From Epiperipatus broadwayi (lineage: Eukaryota; Onychophora; Udeonychophora; Euonychophora; Peripatidae), in assembly GCA_028023455.1 (NCBI GenBank), contig JAQFVV010006208.1:10086963-10150962 (forward strand): 64,000 nucleotides of DNA, written 5' to 3'. The translations under genes were made by a program, and so were the position numbers. Below, piece after piece: positions 11,500-22,669 of this stretch (the first letter of the stretch is position 1; the number at the start of each line of letters is the position of its first letter). The notes under the pieces were generated by a model. It did no database searches. It was given only the letters and a program-made list of their open reading frames with translations, and was not told the origin of the DNA.

Positions 11500-12150
11500 T
11501 AAGATGTGATATGTTGGACTATTGCCATCATTTATGAGTGAATGTTGAATGTATAGAAAATTTTAAACTTTATTTAAACTTTCCAAATACAAACAACTTG
11601 TTAGTAATAACACACAAATAGACAACACAGGTTAGTAATTACACAATGTTTCGAGTAGTATTATTCACTCTTCTTCAGGTGTTGCTGGCCTATATGCACA
11701 GTGACAATATTTGCTTAGAAGTTGAACTCGCACCTTTAGATTCTTGAATATTGAATTTAAGGCAAATGCTCTACAAAAAAAAAAATTGAAGGACTCCGAA
11801 GGATTTGAACCAACCCACATATAAATATATAAAATTTCTACTATATGTTGCCTTTGACAGAATAGCTCAGTTGGTAGAGCGTTTGCCTTAAATTTAATAT
11901 TCAAGAATCTAAAGGTGCGAGTTCAACCTCTAAGTGAATATTGTCACTGTGCATATAGGCCAGCAACACCTGAAGAAGAGTGGAGAATACTACTCGAAAC
12001 GTTGTGTAATTACTAACCTGTATTGTCTATTTGTGTGTTATTACTAACAAGTTGTTTGTATTTGGAAAGTTTAAATAAAGTTTAAAATTTTCTATACATT
12101 CAACATTCACTCATAAATGATGGCAATAGTCCAACATATCACATCTTATT
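11500..12150. mobile_element. SINE-A head-to-head dimer, best preserved
   Basis: Long inverted repeat. The left arm is a minus-strand SINE-A (about 11510-11775) and the right arm a plus-strand SINE-A (about 11865-12140). The plus half shows an A box 'tagctcagttggtagagc' (about 11864), a B-box region 'gagttcaacctc' (about 11919), CTGAAGA (11970-11976), a 6-bp hairpin and GAAAC (11996-12000), then the AATAAAG-containing tail. Outer ends match as 'ataagatgtgatatgttgg' and its inverse. The spacer is about 90 bp and includes a poly-A run. Confidence 0.8.
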
Positions 12151-12550
12151 AATATAAACACTTTGTTTACATTATTAATTTGAGATTCACACTTGTAAAA
12201 TATGCATAAATATTTCTGATTATAAAGTTAGGAAATTCAAAACTGCTTAGACCTGCCCATGACTCATAATGATGATAAAATAGATCTATTTGATGAAATT
12301 ATTTGAATTTTTACAAATCAAATGCGTAAATATTAGATAGTAAGAATGTCACACTGTTTCTATTATCATATTTATTAAATACAGTACATCGAGTTTATTG
12401 TGCATATAAATATATAAAAATTAAATACTGCCTAACACTATACTGGTAATTATTAATAAAATAGAAATTCATTTAACATTAATACTAGCCCAAAAAAAAA
12501 CTAAATTTTATTAAAATTCTTTTACAACCATGGTTTCATTTATTAACAAA

Positions 12551-12722
12551 TAGAACTTTTGAAGAATTTTAGTAAAATTTAGTTGTTGTTGTTTTTTTTG
12601 CTAGTATTGTAGTGTTATGTTTATAGTAAGTAAATTCACTTTTGAAGAATTTTAGTAAAATTTAGTTGTTGTTTTTTTTTTTTTTGCTAGTATTGTAATG
12701 TTATGTTTATAGTAAGTAAATT
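12551..12722. repeat. Two-copy direct tandem duplication
   Basis: A unit of about 90 bp ('cttttgaagaattttagtaa' ... 'gtttatagtaagtaaatt') occurs twice in a row with few differences, mainly in the length of an internal poly-T. This looks like a recent local slippage or unequal exchange. Confidence 0.75.
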
Positions 12723-13008
12723 TGTTTGTTGATTATAATTAGAAAAATTATCACAAGAGGGAGGTGCTGTAGATTAATTGATGAAGTCATCTGGAAGACA
12801 TTTTGAAAAATTTCCTAAGTGGAATGAAAACTAGCTAGGTAATGAAAATATATTAATTTAAAAAAAAATAGTCTTCCTTTGTCAATTTTTATTGAAATTG
12901 ATTTAAAATTATAATTTATTCAATAATTTTTAATTAAGATTGATCACATAATCCATTTTTCAGAAATATTACCAAATTTACCACTTCTTTTATTTTGCTG
13001 TAATATCT

Positions 13009-13255
13009 TATTACATTCAAAGATCAGCCTTTCAAGCTAATTGTGCATGCGTCTTTTTAGAGTGTTACATAATAAATGAATATATCCCTCTACAACACAA
13101 GATATAGTATTTATGCAGGAATAAAAGGATTCCTTTTATTCCTGCATAAATACTATATCTTGTGTTGTAAAGGAAAGTATTCATTTATTATGTAACACTC
13201 TAAAAAGACACATGCACAATTAGCTTGAAAGGCTGATCTTTGAATGTAATACAAT
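13009..13255. repeat. M5 near-perfect palindrome, about 245 bp
   Basis: The arms of about 115 bp begin 'ttacattcaaagatcagcc' and end with the inverse 'ggctgatctttgaatgtaa'. The centre is 'ggaataaaaggattcctttt' with almost no loop. The few differences are 'atatccctc' against 'ctttcctt' and single substitutions. A related single arm lies at about 18930-19040 ('tactatatcttgtgt' ... 'gtattcattta'). Confidence 0.85.
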
Positions 13256-13389
13256 TGTACACATAGCGTCATATAAAAATAAATGCTTATCTACTTGTAA
13301 TATCTTATGTAAATGCAATTTATCCACTCTACTTTGAACACTTTTTAGCAAAAACCTTTTATTGTACATATATGCATACCTATCTTACA

Positions 13390-13416
13390 TTTCGACTGTC
13401 CTGCAGTCTTCATCAG
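13390..13416 (-). other. Solo hammerhead-like core
   Basis: On the minus strand: CTGATGA, then a hairpin with a 5-bp stem GACTG/CAGTC and loop CAGGA, then GAAA. This fits the hammerhead order CUGANGA - stem II - GAAA. Stems I and III and the cleavage triplet are not evident in the immediate flanks, so activity is doubtful. It lies about 170 bp from the splice donor end of an SLC22 exon, in the intron. Probably the relic end of a Penelope-like element. Confidence 0.45.
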
Positions 13417-13583
13417 AGTCACTTTTACTTTAATTTTTTAAAAGTAAAAAAATCAAAATATTTTCAGCTTATAAACATGGAGTTTTCTATTCAGAAATCA
13501 TACGCAAACATTTTTTATCTGTAAAAATATTTTAAATAATCATATATATATATAACAAATCTTGCATTGATCATAAATTTTAC

Positions 13584-13704
13584 CTAATGACAGTTGGATA
13601 AATTTCAGCGCAATATATTAGAACAATCTGCCAAGTAGCTGTGATACCAAATTTGCCAATCATTGCCAATGTTGTTGATATCCATCTAATGTCTGTACCA
13701 GATT
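13584..13704 (-). CDS. SLC22-type transporter, exon encoding TM10
   Basis: Minus-strand exon of 121 nt with acceptor AG at 13706-13705 and donor GTAAAA from 13583. Its first two bases complete a Glu codon from the exon at 19936-20021. It then reads SGTDIRWISTTLAMIGKFGI and continues TATWQIVLIYCAEIYPTVI, ending two bases into an Arg codon. The block L-A-M-I-G-K-F-G-I and the motif Y-x-A-E-x-Y-P-T-x-x-R are strong SLC22 signatures around TM10. Phases agree with both neighbouring exons. Confidence 0.93.
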
Positions 13705-13979
13705 CTAATTTTAAAATAAAAGTTACCAAACAAAAATGTAAAACAGGCAATTTAAAGTGATAAACTTTTATAATAGAAATAAAGTATTACAATAAGATTT
13801 ATCAAGAAATTGGGGTTATAAGGTAATGGTCAATCTAAAGATTCAAGCTCTTAGTTAATGATTAATTGTCACATGTCACGGTGAATTACAGAAATGTAAA
13901 ATGATTGCATTCTGCCAATATTAGTCCAAAAATTATGAGTTAAGCTAAGATATCACATAATCACTATCTCATACTAGCA

Positions 13980-14260
13980 CATAATTGTTATTAAACAATA
14001 TTTCACTCTCATAGTATTGTAGTTAAATAGAGTTAATAGGTGGCTGCTGGAGGGTTGCATTAGATCCTAAGATCTAGGTGCAGTGCTCTCAGATCCAAGG
14101 CTCCTCACTGATGAAGGCCACAAGCCAGAAACTAGTCTGGGGATATTGGATGAGTAGGCACTAGATAGGGATTTTATGCACAAGCCTTCTGGCATCCATT
14201 GATTGCTCTTGTTAGCACAAGATGGCACTACTATATGGAGAGTTTTGCTTTGTTTTGAAT
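13980..14260. mobile_element. M1 right arm
   Basis: Right half of M1: 'ggtggctgctggagggttgc', 'gatctaggtgcagtgctctc', 'atgaaggccacaagccagaa', then the terminal repeat 'ggcactactatatggagag' at about 14232. It contains the clearest M1 hammerhead-like core (14108-14132). The left arm is nearly absent. Confidence 0.7.
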
Positions 14261-15149
14261 TGTTTAAGCTAAGATACTGAATATAAAAGATATTAGATAA
14301 AATATCATGAATAGCAGATTGTCATTAATTATTAGCAGAAAATAAAGTTCACAAATAAATGAAGATTAATAGCCATAAACTTTCCAAAATAGATAAAACA
14401 TTTTTAACTATTGTTCTAGAACGTTAAATATTAAATCTTATTTAACTTAATTAAAAAGTTTATCAACATGAATTGTTTGATTTGTTTATGTGTATTCATT
14501 TCATATGGTCTAGAAACTTTTAGAGATGAGAACTCATTAAATATGTAGCAGATTGAATATATGCTATTTTTTATATGTTACCACGATATACATTTTAGTT
14601 GTTCAGAAAATGGTGTAAACTGTCTATCACATTTTATATTCAGATACTTTAAAACAATTCTTTGTAGATATATGTTATGACTGAATAAAGGTCATTTAAC
14701 ATTTTTGTGCACTTTATCTGAACAGTGATCAATTGTTATGATATAAACATGCATTGAAGTTAAGGAGTTTAAATACTAGGATTAAGAATTGGCTTATAAT
14801 CTGTCTTTTTTTGATGTTAAATATTGTTTACGTATATGTGTATATATATATTCACACATACATGTATAATACAAAATGATACAGCACATAATCAGAATAA
14901 TTAATGTCAAATTCTGTAATTTTAAAAGTGCCTTGGACCTTTACTTGTCTATTGGACTAGAAAATAATAGTCTTTACCCAGGATATGGTTTTCTATTTGA
15001 CACCTTCACTAGCCTCTGTCATCCTTAATATGACATTTACAACTAAACTTTATTCAGGTCAACCATCTTTAAAGCGTAGGCTGCTCTAACCATATGTTTA
15101 AAGATATTTTATCATTTAAATATTGTATATAATTTTAAACATATTATAT

Positions 15150-15725
15150 AAATGATCTTTTCGACATATATGTGTTTAAGTGTACCAGTATTATGAGATA
15201 GAGTGGAGAGTGGTGGCTTGTGTGAAAGTCTGCTCATATACCCTATATATTAAACATATAGACACAGGTATATAATAAGCTTGTGTATTTCAGTTATTAT
15301 ATAGTAGAGATGTCTGCCCATCCTGTATGTGTATTAAATGGATTATGTCCTGTACATGAGGATCAGATTGACTTTAGGTCGACATGGGTGTGATGAGAAT
15401 CTCGGCTTCAGGGTGGTCTTTGAGCATTCCATCATCAGATTTTCAATTGGATGGACAGTTGAAGAGTTGGAGTGTGGAATGGATTGAAGCCGGTCCATTA
15501 AAGTATGAAGATTGGCTATCTTAATATATATATATGAGCACTTATAGCATATATGTGTAGAGATGGTAATCTGGACCAACTGATGATTTCTGGTTTAGCA
15601 TGAAATATGTATATTGGTGGATTATTTATCTTTTCAACATACGTGTGTTCAAGTGTATCAGTGTTATGAGATAGAGTGGAGAGTGGTGGGGTGTATGAAA
15701 GTCTGTGCTCATATACTCTATATAT
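15150..15725 (+). mobile_element. Family C repeat, tandem partial plus full copy
   Basis: 15150-15290 holds the C 3' part ('gagatagagtggagagtgg' ... 'acacaggtatataataag'). A longer plus-strand copy follows, from 'gtagagatgtctgcccatcc' (15303) to the second 'gagatagagtggagagtgg' (about 15668). A hammerhead-like core lies at 15580-15605, though its stem is eroded. The reverse-strand open frame at 15343-15579 is only this repeat read backwards. Confidence 0.6.
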
Positions 15726-15989
15726 TATAAATTACCTTTATAATGCTATTTTTTTTAGAAAACACTTATTTTCAATAATCATAAGCAATCTTTATAAGCA
15801 TATACTAAATTTAATATATCTATAGTGTCCTTAAATAATAACTATTGGAAATTTTAGTTATTGATTGTTCAAGTTGCTATAATATTCTTATAGGTGATAG
15901 ATAATTCCAATTTTTAAAATCTTTTACTTCTTTTCAATCATGTGTCGGGGATCTAATTTATAATTAAGATATCACTATTACATTTCAAA

Positions 15990-16140
15990 CATATATAACT
16001 GTAGATGGGGGGGGTATGCCTAAGACTCAAAAGATGATACTTCGCAACCTGGTTAGATGACAGCGAGTCTTGGGTGTTTTTGCTAATGACTGCCGCCATA
16101 CATCAGAATTGTAAGAGTGAACCATTCTATATAAGCTGAA
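15990..16140. repeat. GC-richer patch, unidentified repeat
   Basis: After a run of eight G, the stretch 'actcaaaagatgatacttcg' ... 'gacagcgagtcttgggtg' ... 'gactgccgccatacatcag' is richer in GC and CpG than its surroundings. That suggests a young insertion, or a SINE that is not otherwise present in this window. No ends or duplication were identified. Confidence 0.3.
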
Positions 16141-16244
16141 GTTAATACAAAAAAAAAAAAAGATAAAAAAAAGTATAATCTTTAGTTACTTTAATTAAAT
16201 ATTCACTATTTTATGATCTAGCTCAAAATTTGAAATGGTAGCCA

Positions 16245-16835
16245 TAATAATCAATGGATGCTAAAAGTTTTGCGCATCAAAATTCCTATCTTGGGTGCCT
16301 ATTTATCTAATATCCCCAGACCAGTTTCTAGCTTGTGGCTTCTATCAGTGATAAGCTTTGGATCTGAGAGGACTGTACCTAGAACTTTGTATCTAACACA
16401 ACCTTCCCGCAGCCGACCCTTTTAGTTAACTGTAAAACTATGAGTCCAAATTGAAAACAATAATGTTTTCTATCCAAGCTCACTCGTTGTATAGTCATAC
16501 AGATCTGAACTCAATTCAATATCTATATTTTTTGATGTCTTTGTTTTTTGTAACCATAGTTACCACTATCCTTTACACTACTGTTTTCATTTTGGATTCA
16601 TAGCTTTGTAGTTAACTAAAACAGCAAAAAGATAGCTGCTGGAGGATTGCATTAGATCCAAAGATCTAGGTGCAGTACTCTCAGATCTGAGACGCCTCAT
16701 TGATGAAAGCCACAGACCCTAGTCTAATGATATTGAATGAATATGCACTAGATAGGGATTTTGATGCACAAATCTTCCACAATCTATTTATTACTATGAC
16801 TTGCATTGAGTGGCACTACTATATGGAGAGAATAC
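16245..16835. mobile_element. M1 foldback, full but eroded copy
   Basis: The left arm runs from 'aatcaatggatgctaaaag' to the 'gatctgagaggactgtacct' block (to about 16420). It has a longer centre than other copies, and a right arm from 'agatagctgctggaggattg' (16630) to the terminal repeat 'gtggcactactatatggaga' (16811-16830). It has no coding capacity. Confidence 0.7.
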
Positions 16836-16984
16836 CACTACTTTAACAGCTTGTGTCAACACAAGTAATGCTGATCATATGATGTCCTAGTGGTTTAGTA
16901 CAAATCCTGGCCAAAGGATGATGATGACTATAATACATCAAAATGCATAGATGCTGAATTGGGTTCATATCTATATGACAAACT

Positions 16985-17245
16985 TGGATTGAAAACTTTT
17001 TTTTTCATTTTGGACTCAAAGCTTTATAGTTAACTAAAAAGGTAAAAAATGGCTGCTGGAGAGTTGTATTAAATCCAAAGATCTAGGTGTAGTGATCTCA
17101 AATCCATGGCTCCTCACTGATGAAGGCCACAATCTAGAAACTAGTTTGAGGATATTGGATGATTATATGGGGAATTTTGATGCATAAACCTTCTAGCATC
17201 CATTGATTACTAGGGCTTATACTAGGTGGCACTACTGTATAAGTT
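16985..17245. mobile_element. M1 right arm, tandem second copy
   Basis: A further right arm lies about 150 bp downstream of the previous one, in the same direction: 'aaatggctgctggagagttg', 'aatccatggctcctcactga', then 'aggtggcactactgtata' near 17223. The repeated right arms suggest duplication together with flanking DNA, or an insertion next to an earlier copy. Confidence 0.65.
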
Positions 17246-17269
17246 GCAACTGTTTTTTATTTTATGACT

Positions 17270-17870
17270 CTGCTAATTCACAATTTTTTTACAATATCAT
17301 TACCAAACTCTTTGTCCTAGCATTTTATAAAATTCTAGATATTCAATCTTTCTTAATGGATCATTTGTATACATATTCTTTTTTTTTTTCATAAATTGTC
17401 TTATCTCGGTAAAAATTTTACTGGTCCATTGCTGCTTTTTTGCACCAGGTAACATTGTTGCAGTTCTCACGTATCATTTATCTTCATATTAATTTCATTC
17501 AAATCTGAGCCATCTTCAAAATCTGTTAACATTTTAAAATGTTCGCAAGTTCTAATTTAAATTCATTGGAATGTTTCTGAAGGTTAGGAATATCAGCTAT
17601 AAATATTTTCTTTTTTTAATATTTTTTGTCTCTGGTTTTGCATTAATATGTATCTTACATCTTACTAATTGATGATAATTGAATTTATTAAGAACATTAC
17701 AATCTTGAAATACATATTTTTTGTTAACTGAAATATAATCCAATTCTGCTATATCTTCATTTGGATGCTTTCGTGTTCATTTCTGTTAGCATTTTTTATA
17801 AAGTTTTCTTCGAACTCCACAAGTCACATCTTCTATCATTTCCATCACCATAATAAATTTACTCACAGCT
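17270..17870 (-). pseudogene. RTE-type LINE, endonuclease-linker fragment
   Basis: Minus-strand fragment collinear with the LINE at 61215-64000. Around 17800-17640 it reads KHPNEDIAELDYISVNKKYV and FQDCNVLNKFNYHQLVRCKI, the C-terminal part of the AP-endonuclease domain. It continues toward 17400 with LPGAKKQQWTSKIFTEIRQF of the linker. There are several frameshifts, and the SDH-equivalent residues are deleted here (NYHQLV). Confidence 0.75.
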
Positions 17871-17993
17871 CAAAACAATATAATATCAATATCTTCTTGA
17901 TATATCTAGAATTCCTAAAAGATATAAAGTTAGATCCCACAATGAATCCATTATTCTACTTTGATTTCAAGTGCCAATGTTCTCCACTCACAA

Positions 17994-18115
17994 CAGAATT
18001 AACTATCTACCTTTATGCAATTTCCTATTACTTGATGAACTATTCTTACAAAAGAAGAAAACAGAATTAACTATCTACAGATATGCAATTTCCTATCACT
18101 TGATGAACTATTTCC
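17994..18115. repeat. Two-copy tandem duplication, unit about 65 bp
   Basis: 'cagaattaactatctac' followed by 'tatgcaatttcctat' and 'cttgatgaactatt' occurs twice in direct orientation, at about 17994 and 18061, with small differences. It is followed by C and A homopolymers. Confidence 0.7.
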
Positions 18116-18839
18116 CCCCCAAAAAAACAAAAAACTTGTATCCATCTAAATTTCAGTGAAACTTTTTCCCTTTGTGAGCTGCTATGTTAATCTTAAATTT
18201 TGACAATTTTTTAGTCCCAAGTGTTAGTATCTGAAGAGTCCATTTTATGTCCGATCATTACTCTAGGGGAAGAAATGTGAAACTTTACCTTTACTCACTA
18301 ACTCCATTATTTGTATAACAAGGATTACTTTTTATGAAATGAAGATGCAAAAAAATGGGCACGTATATTTATTTGATGAATCATAATTTGAAAACAGCTT
18401 TTCTAGGTCTTTACACTGTGATCTATAAAGAGAGCTTTCCAATCCATTAAATCTGTCTCTGTTTGTTCTTTTGGTACTAATTTTAAGCTCACTTTATGCA
18501 ATTGCATTAAAAAAAATAAACTAAGAATGTACATACAGGTGAAATTTGGAAGTGCATTGGACAATTCCATTGCCACAGTAAGTGCAAAAAAGATGTTAAC
18601 TCAAAATGGTATCAAGTCTTTGATTAGCTAACAACAATCTATAAGGAGCAGAAATTGGATCAACACCATATTGGACAAGAAGATTCACTTAGTTAAGCAT
18701 TACTTATAGTTCTGAAGATCATTCAGTTATCCAGCAGTTGTGATCACCATTAGTGAACTGAATTCTAACACAAACACATATATATCTGTAAATAAAGTAG
18801 TTTTTAGTTTAAACTATGTATTATTTTCGATTACTTTCC

Positions 18840-19085
18840 AACGTTTCGATGAAATAGCATCCGTCATTATCAGGGTTAACTTTTCAAAGAAAAACTATTA
18901 GATCTCAAATAGTAACGAGATTGAGTGTGAGGTGAAGATGGGTCAAAAGAATGGGTGGATTCATTCCATTCTTTCTAAAATACTATATCTTGTGTCTGGA
19001 AAAATTGAGAGTATTCATTTATAATTTATCTTTAAATCGCATGTGCATTGGCTTAATCGCTAATATTACTATTTTATAAAAAACA
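18840..19085. mobile_element. Hammerhead-like end and M5 arm relic
   Basis: 18844-18873, minus strand, reads CTGATAATGA ... TTTCATC GAAACG, a degenerate hammerhead-like core. 18950-19040 shares 'atactatatcttgtgt' and 'gagtattcattta' with the M5 palindrome at 13009-13255, but as a single arm. Confidence 0.4.
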
Positions 19086-19429
19086 GCACTATATATATAT
19101 AAATCTCATTAAATATTTCATATTGTAAACGGTTCCACATTGGGGATTGAACTTGAGCTGAATATAGTTTGATGTGATTAACACCTACTCTGAATTGAAT
19201 TTCATTTTTTCAGTTGACATAGCTCAGATTAACTTCCTGCATAAAAACTTAAAGTCATAGATAAACGTGGAAATCATTCTTGCCATTATAACAACTGGAC
19301 ATTACTGTTGCAAGAATTTGCACATTTAGATACAATATTAAGAGGTGTATTAGTTCCAAATATGTTTATATTATATTCCGTATTGTAAAATTTTCTAATA
19401 TTATTCATATGAGGTGATCAATCTAAACA

Positions 19430-19575
19430 TTACATGATCACTATCTCTTATATTAGCACATAATTGTTATTAAACAAGGCAAAACTCTCCATACAGTAGT
19501 GTCACCCTGTGCCATCCAGAGATTGATTACTCTGGTTGGCCCAGGGTGGCACTACTGTATGGAGAGTGATCAATC
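19430..19575. mobile_element. M1 mini-copy, TIRs almost abutting
   Basis: 'ggcaaaactctccatacagt' with 'agtgtcaccctg' (19477-19506) is followed only about 30 bp later by the inverse 'cagggtggcactactgtatg' with 'gagag' (to about 19570). This is an internally deleted M1 with arms of about 35 bp. It shows that the family is defined by these termini. The outer flank 'acatgatcactatctcttat' recurs beside other M1 copies. Confidence 0.75.
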
Positions 19576-19935
19576 TAATGACAAATATTTATAAACTTCA
19601 GCATAAAAGCAACATTGCAAAATGTAGTACTAAGTTCAATAATAGATGTCTCTGATAACTTACAAATGAATCTTAATAATGGAGATGTCTTATTATAGAT
19701 TATATATGAGAATAAGTTATTCTAAAAGAACATCAAACTACAAAAAATGACCTCAATAATGTACTAATAATATGAATCAAATGTTAACACTTCATCTGTA
19801 GTACTTTCTTGCCGCAGTACTAAACCTGCCTTAGAATAAAAATCTGGGAAGTACGGAAAACAAAGATGTCTTAAGAGTATATATACGTGTAGTGTGAATA
19901 TGTATGTGTGGGTGTTTATATATAACATTATTTAC

Positions 19936-20021
19936 CTGTATATTGTAATAAAAATGGTAAAATAAATAAAGGTATTCCGGCTACAATAAATGTTAACATC
20001 AGTGACTTCTTTCTGCCAATA
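19936..20021 (-). CDS. SLC22-type transporter, exon encoding the GRR-type motif and TM9
   Basis: Minus-strand exon of 86 nt, acceptor TTTTTAG (AG at 20023-20022), donor GTAAAT from 19935. Its first base completes Phe with the TT left by the exon at 36720-36854. It then reads IGRKKSLMLTFIVAGIPLFI and LPFLLQYT, leaving one base G for the next exon. I-G-R-K-K corresponds to the G-R-R/K loop motif of the major facilitator superfamily between TM8 and TM9. The hydrophobic run is TM9. Confidence 0.9.
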
Positions 20022-20764
20022 CTAAAAATTAAATAAAAAATTTTAATCCCATATTTTAATCATAAATGATAAATATATCGTAATTTATAACTATAATAAA
20101 CTCAGTCATTAAGATGAAACAAATTAAAAGCAACCCTAATACTGTATTCTTAGGGAAATCATCGAAAGTATTAATTAAAACTTTAAGGCATTAGTAAAGG
20201 TTGTATTTAAAATTTTCAATCTTTTCTCCGAGTATATTATAATTTTTGTAAGTACATGTAAATGAAATATTTTTTTATTTCCATTATTATTACTACAATA
20301 GCTATATAATATTTAGCCCGTCTTAACGATGTAGGAATCATTATTGTTTACAATAAAGTTCTAAAATTGAGGTGGCAGAATAAATTATTTATAAGAGAAT
20401 GGGAGACAAGCAGTGGCGCCCACTGATGATAATCCAGCTTATTTTTGAGTAGAGAACTTAATATAGGCAATTTAAAATAGGGATGTGCATTTTATAGTTG
20501 TGGCCCATTTTCACCTGATAATTTTAACAATATTTTATTTTTATTATATAATGATAATATAGACCAATAATTTTTTATAATCAAATAATTGTAAAGAAAT
20601 ATATAATTAATCAATGGTGTTCAAGCACCAAAATGAGACGCGCACCAAAAAGTGACTAAACAGACATTTTTAGCTGGGGTTTGATCTTACTTTTTTCTCA
20701 GAGCCTGCCATTCTACTATTTCACACACACACATATATATAATATTTAAATACAAGTATCTTAT

Positions 20765-21101
20765 CTATAATAAACTTAATGTAATTAGAAAGAATTTGAA
20801 CTTAAACTTTCAAGCTCCCTACAGCTATCCACTCCATCTTATATAAGTGACACACATGACCACATGTGAAAAAGATAAATAATCTCCAATGTATGTATTT
20901 CATGCTGAACCAGCACTCTTCAGTTGCTCCAGATCATCATCTCCCACACATATATAAAATCAGTGCTCAGTTTAAATTAAGACAGCGTTTCATTATCAGA
21001 CTTTCAACGATTTGGATGGCTGAAGAGTTGGAACAAAGAATTTTGAAACTTATCCATTAAAGTTTGAAGATTTGCTATCTTAATATAAACTCAGCACTGA
21101 T

Positions 21102-21139
<38 letters not shown>

Positions 21140-21955
21140 AACATTACAAGCATAAAGCTAAACTAGTCAATATAAAATCAAAACTACCCCAAATCCAAAA
21201 TTAAACCAGACCAGCATAAAAATAATATTAAAACACAACCTAAGGTTTCACTGCTACAAGCAGACTTCTCAAGTGTAAAGAACTACCAAAAACTACACAA
21301 TATATATAATATTAAAAACTACCCACAAATCCATTCACTTCCCATCCACCCTTAATATTAAAAGAACTCTTAAATAAGTTAATTGCTTCAGAATAATAAA
21401 TTTTCAATAATAAAGACTCTTTAATTCTTCTTTTGATTTCATTTCTCTCAAAGAAGACAACCTTAGCTTCATCAAAATCAATGGTGTGTGTGTAGGAGAT
21501 GATCTGGACTAACTGGTGAGTGCCAGTTTAGCATGAAATATGTATATTGGAGATCATTTATTTATTTCACATATATATGGTCACGTATGTGACCATATAT
21601 ATCTTAGTTCTGCTTTGTATGTCCATGAAAAAGATACAGGCCACACTATTGATTTTGATGAAGCTAAGGTTGTCTTCTTTGAGAGAAATGAAATCAAAAG
21701 AAGAATTAAAGAGACTTTATTATTGAAAATTTATTATTCTGAAGCAATTAACTTATTTAAGAGTTCTTTTAATATTAAGGGTGGATGGGAAGTGAATGGA
21801 TTTGTGGGTAGTTTTTAATAGTATATATAATGTGTAGTTTTTTTGTAGTTCTTTACACTTGAGAAGTCTGCTTGTAGCAGTGAAACCTTAGGTTGTGTTT
21901 TAATATTATTTTTATGCTGGTCTGGTTTAATTTTGGATTTGGGGTAGTTTTGATG

Positions 21956-21987
<32 letters not shown>

Positions 21988-22175
21988 AGGAGATGATCTG
22001 GACTAACTGGTGAGTGCCAGTTTAGCATGAAATATGTATATTGGAGATCATTTATCTATTTCACATATATATGGTCACGTATGTTGGTTGTATAAGATGG
22101 AGTGGATAGCTGTAGGGAGTTTGAAAGTCTAAATTCAAATCCCTTCTATATATATATATTATAATACCATGGGCC
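20765..22175. mobile_element. Nested inverted composite: C - P1 3' end - C - P1 3' end - C
   Basis: 20765-21105 is a C repeat foldback. 21141-21485 is a minus-strand P1 3' end: a complement of HEKDTGHTIDFDEAKV-type coding, then 3' UTR, with a hammerhead-like core at 21245-21274. 21490-21600 is C again. 21600-21960 is a plus-strand P1 3' end reading SSALYVHEKDTGHTIDFDEA and KVVFFERNEIKRRIKE, with its hammerhead-like core at 21858-21887. 21985-22175 is C. The P1 arms are about 340 bp and nearly identical. Two (TG)n/(TA)n tracts (21106-21139, 21957-21987) sit at matching positions. Confidence 0.8.
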
Positions 22176-22669
22176 AATGTCCCTAGATATATTTCACTTA
22201 TCTCAATATGAAAACTAAATCATATTATAATCATGATTTTTTTACACTATCACTACATCTACAATCTTACTTGTTACTCAATTATTGACCAATATTGGAT
22301 ATATATTATCTTCTTTAGATTATATAGCTGCAGAAAGGAGTTTGCTGTTAATTGAAAGAGGACTCTTCTCTTTGAGGTCTTAAAGGAACTGAGCAGAGCA
22401 AATTTTTAATGTCCATTCCATACGTCCTTGTTATTGCAGTTCTTAATATTATATGATTATTCATATAGTGTACAAACATGGTTAAGCTACTCACTAACAT
22501 GATCAGCTAGTATGGTGAGTTTATTGGCTCTATACCTCTGAATTGCCTGATAGTTCTTAACTGAAACATCAATTGAGTTTTCTTGAAGGCAGAATGAATA
22601 TGGGTGAGAATGAACTTTTTTAAAAATAGACATTTACAATCATGACAGACAAACTAAGTTAAGCATTTG
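22176..22669. other. No gene seen
   Basis: AT-rich sequence leading into the LINE 5' region. Nothing was recognised. Confidence 0.45.
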
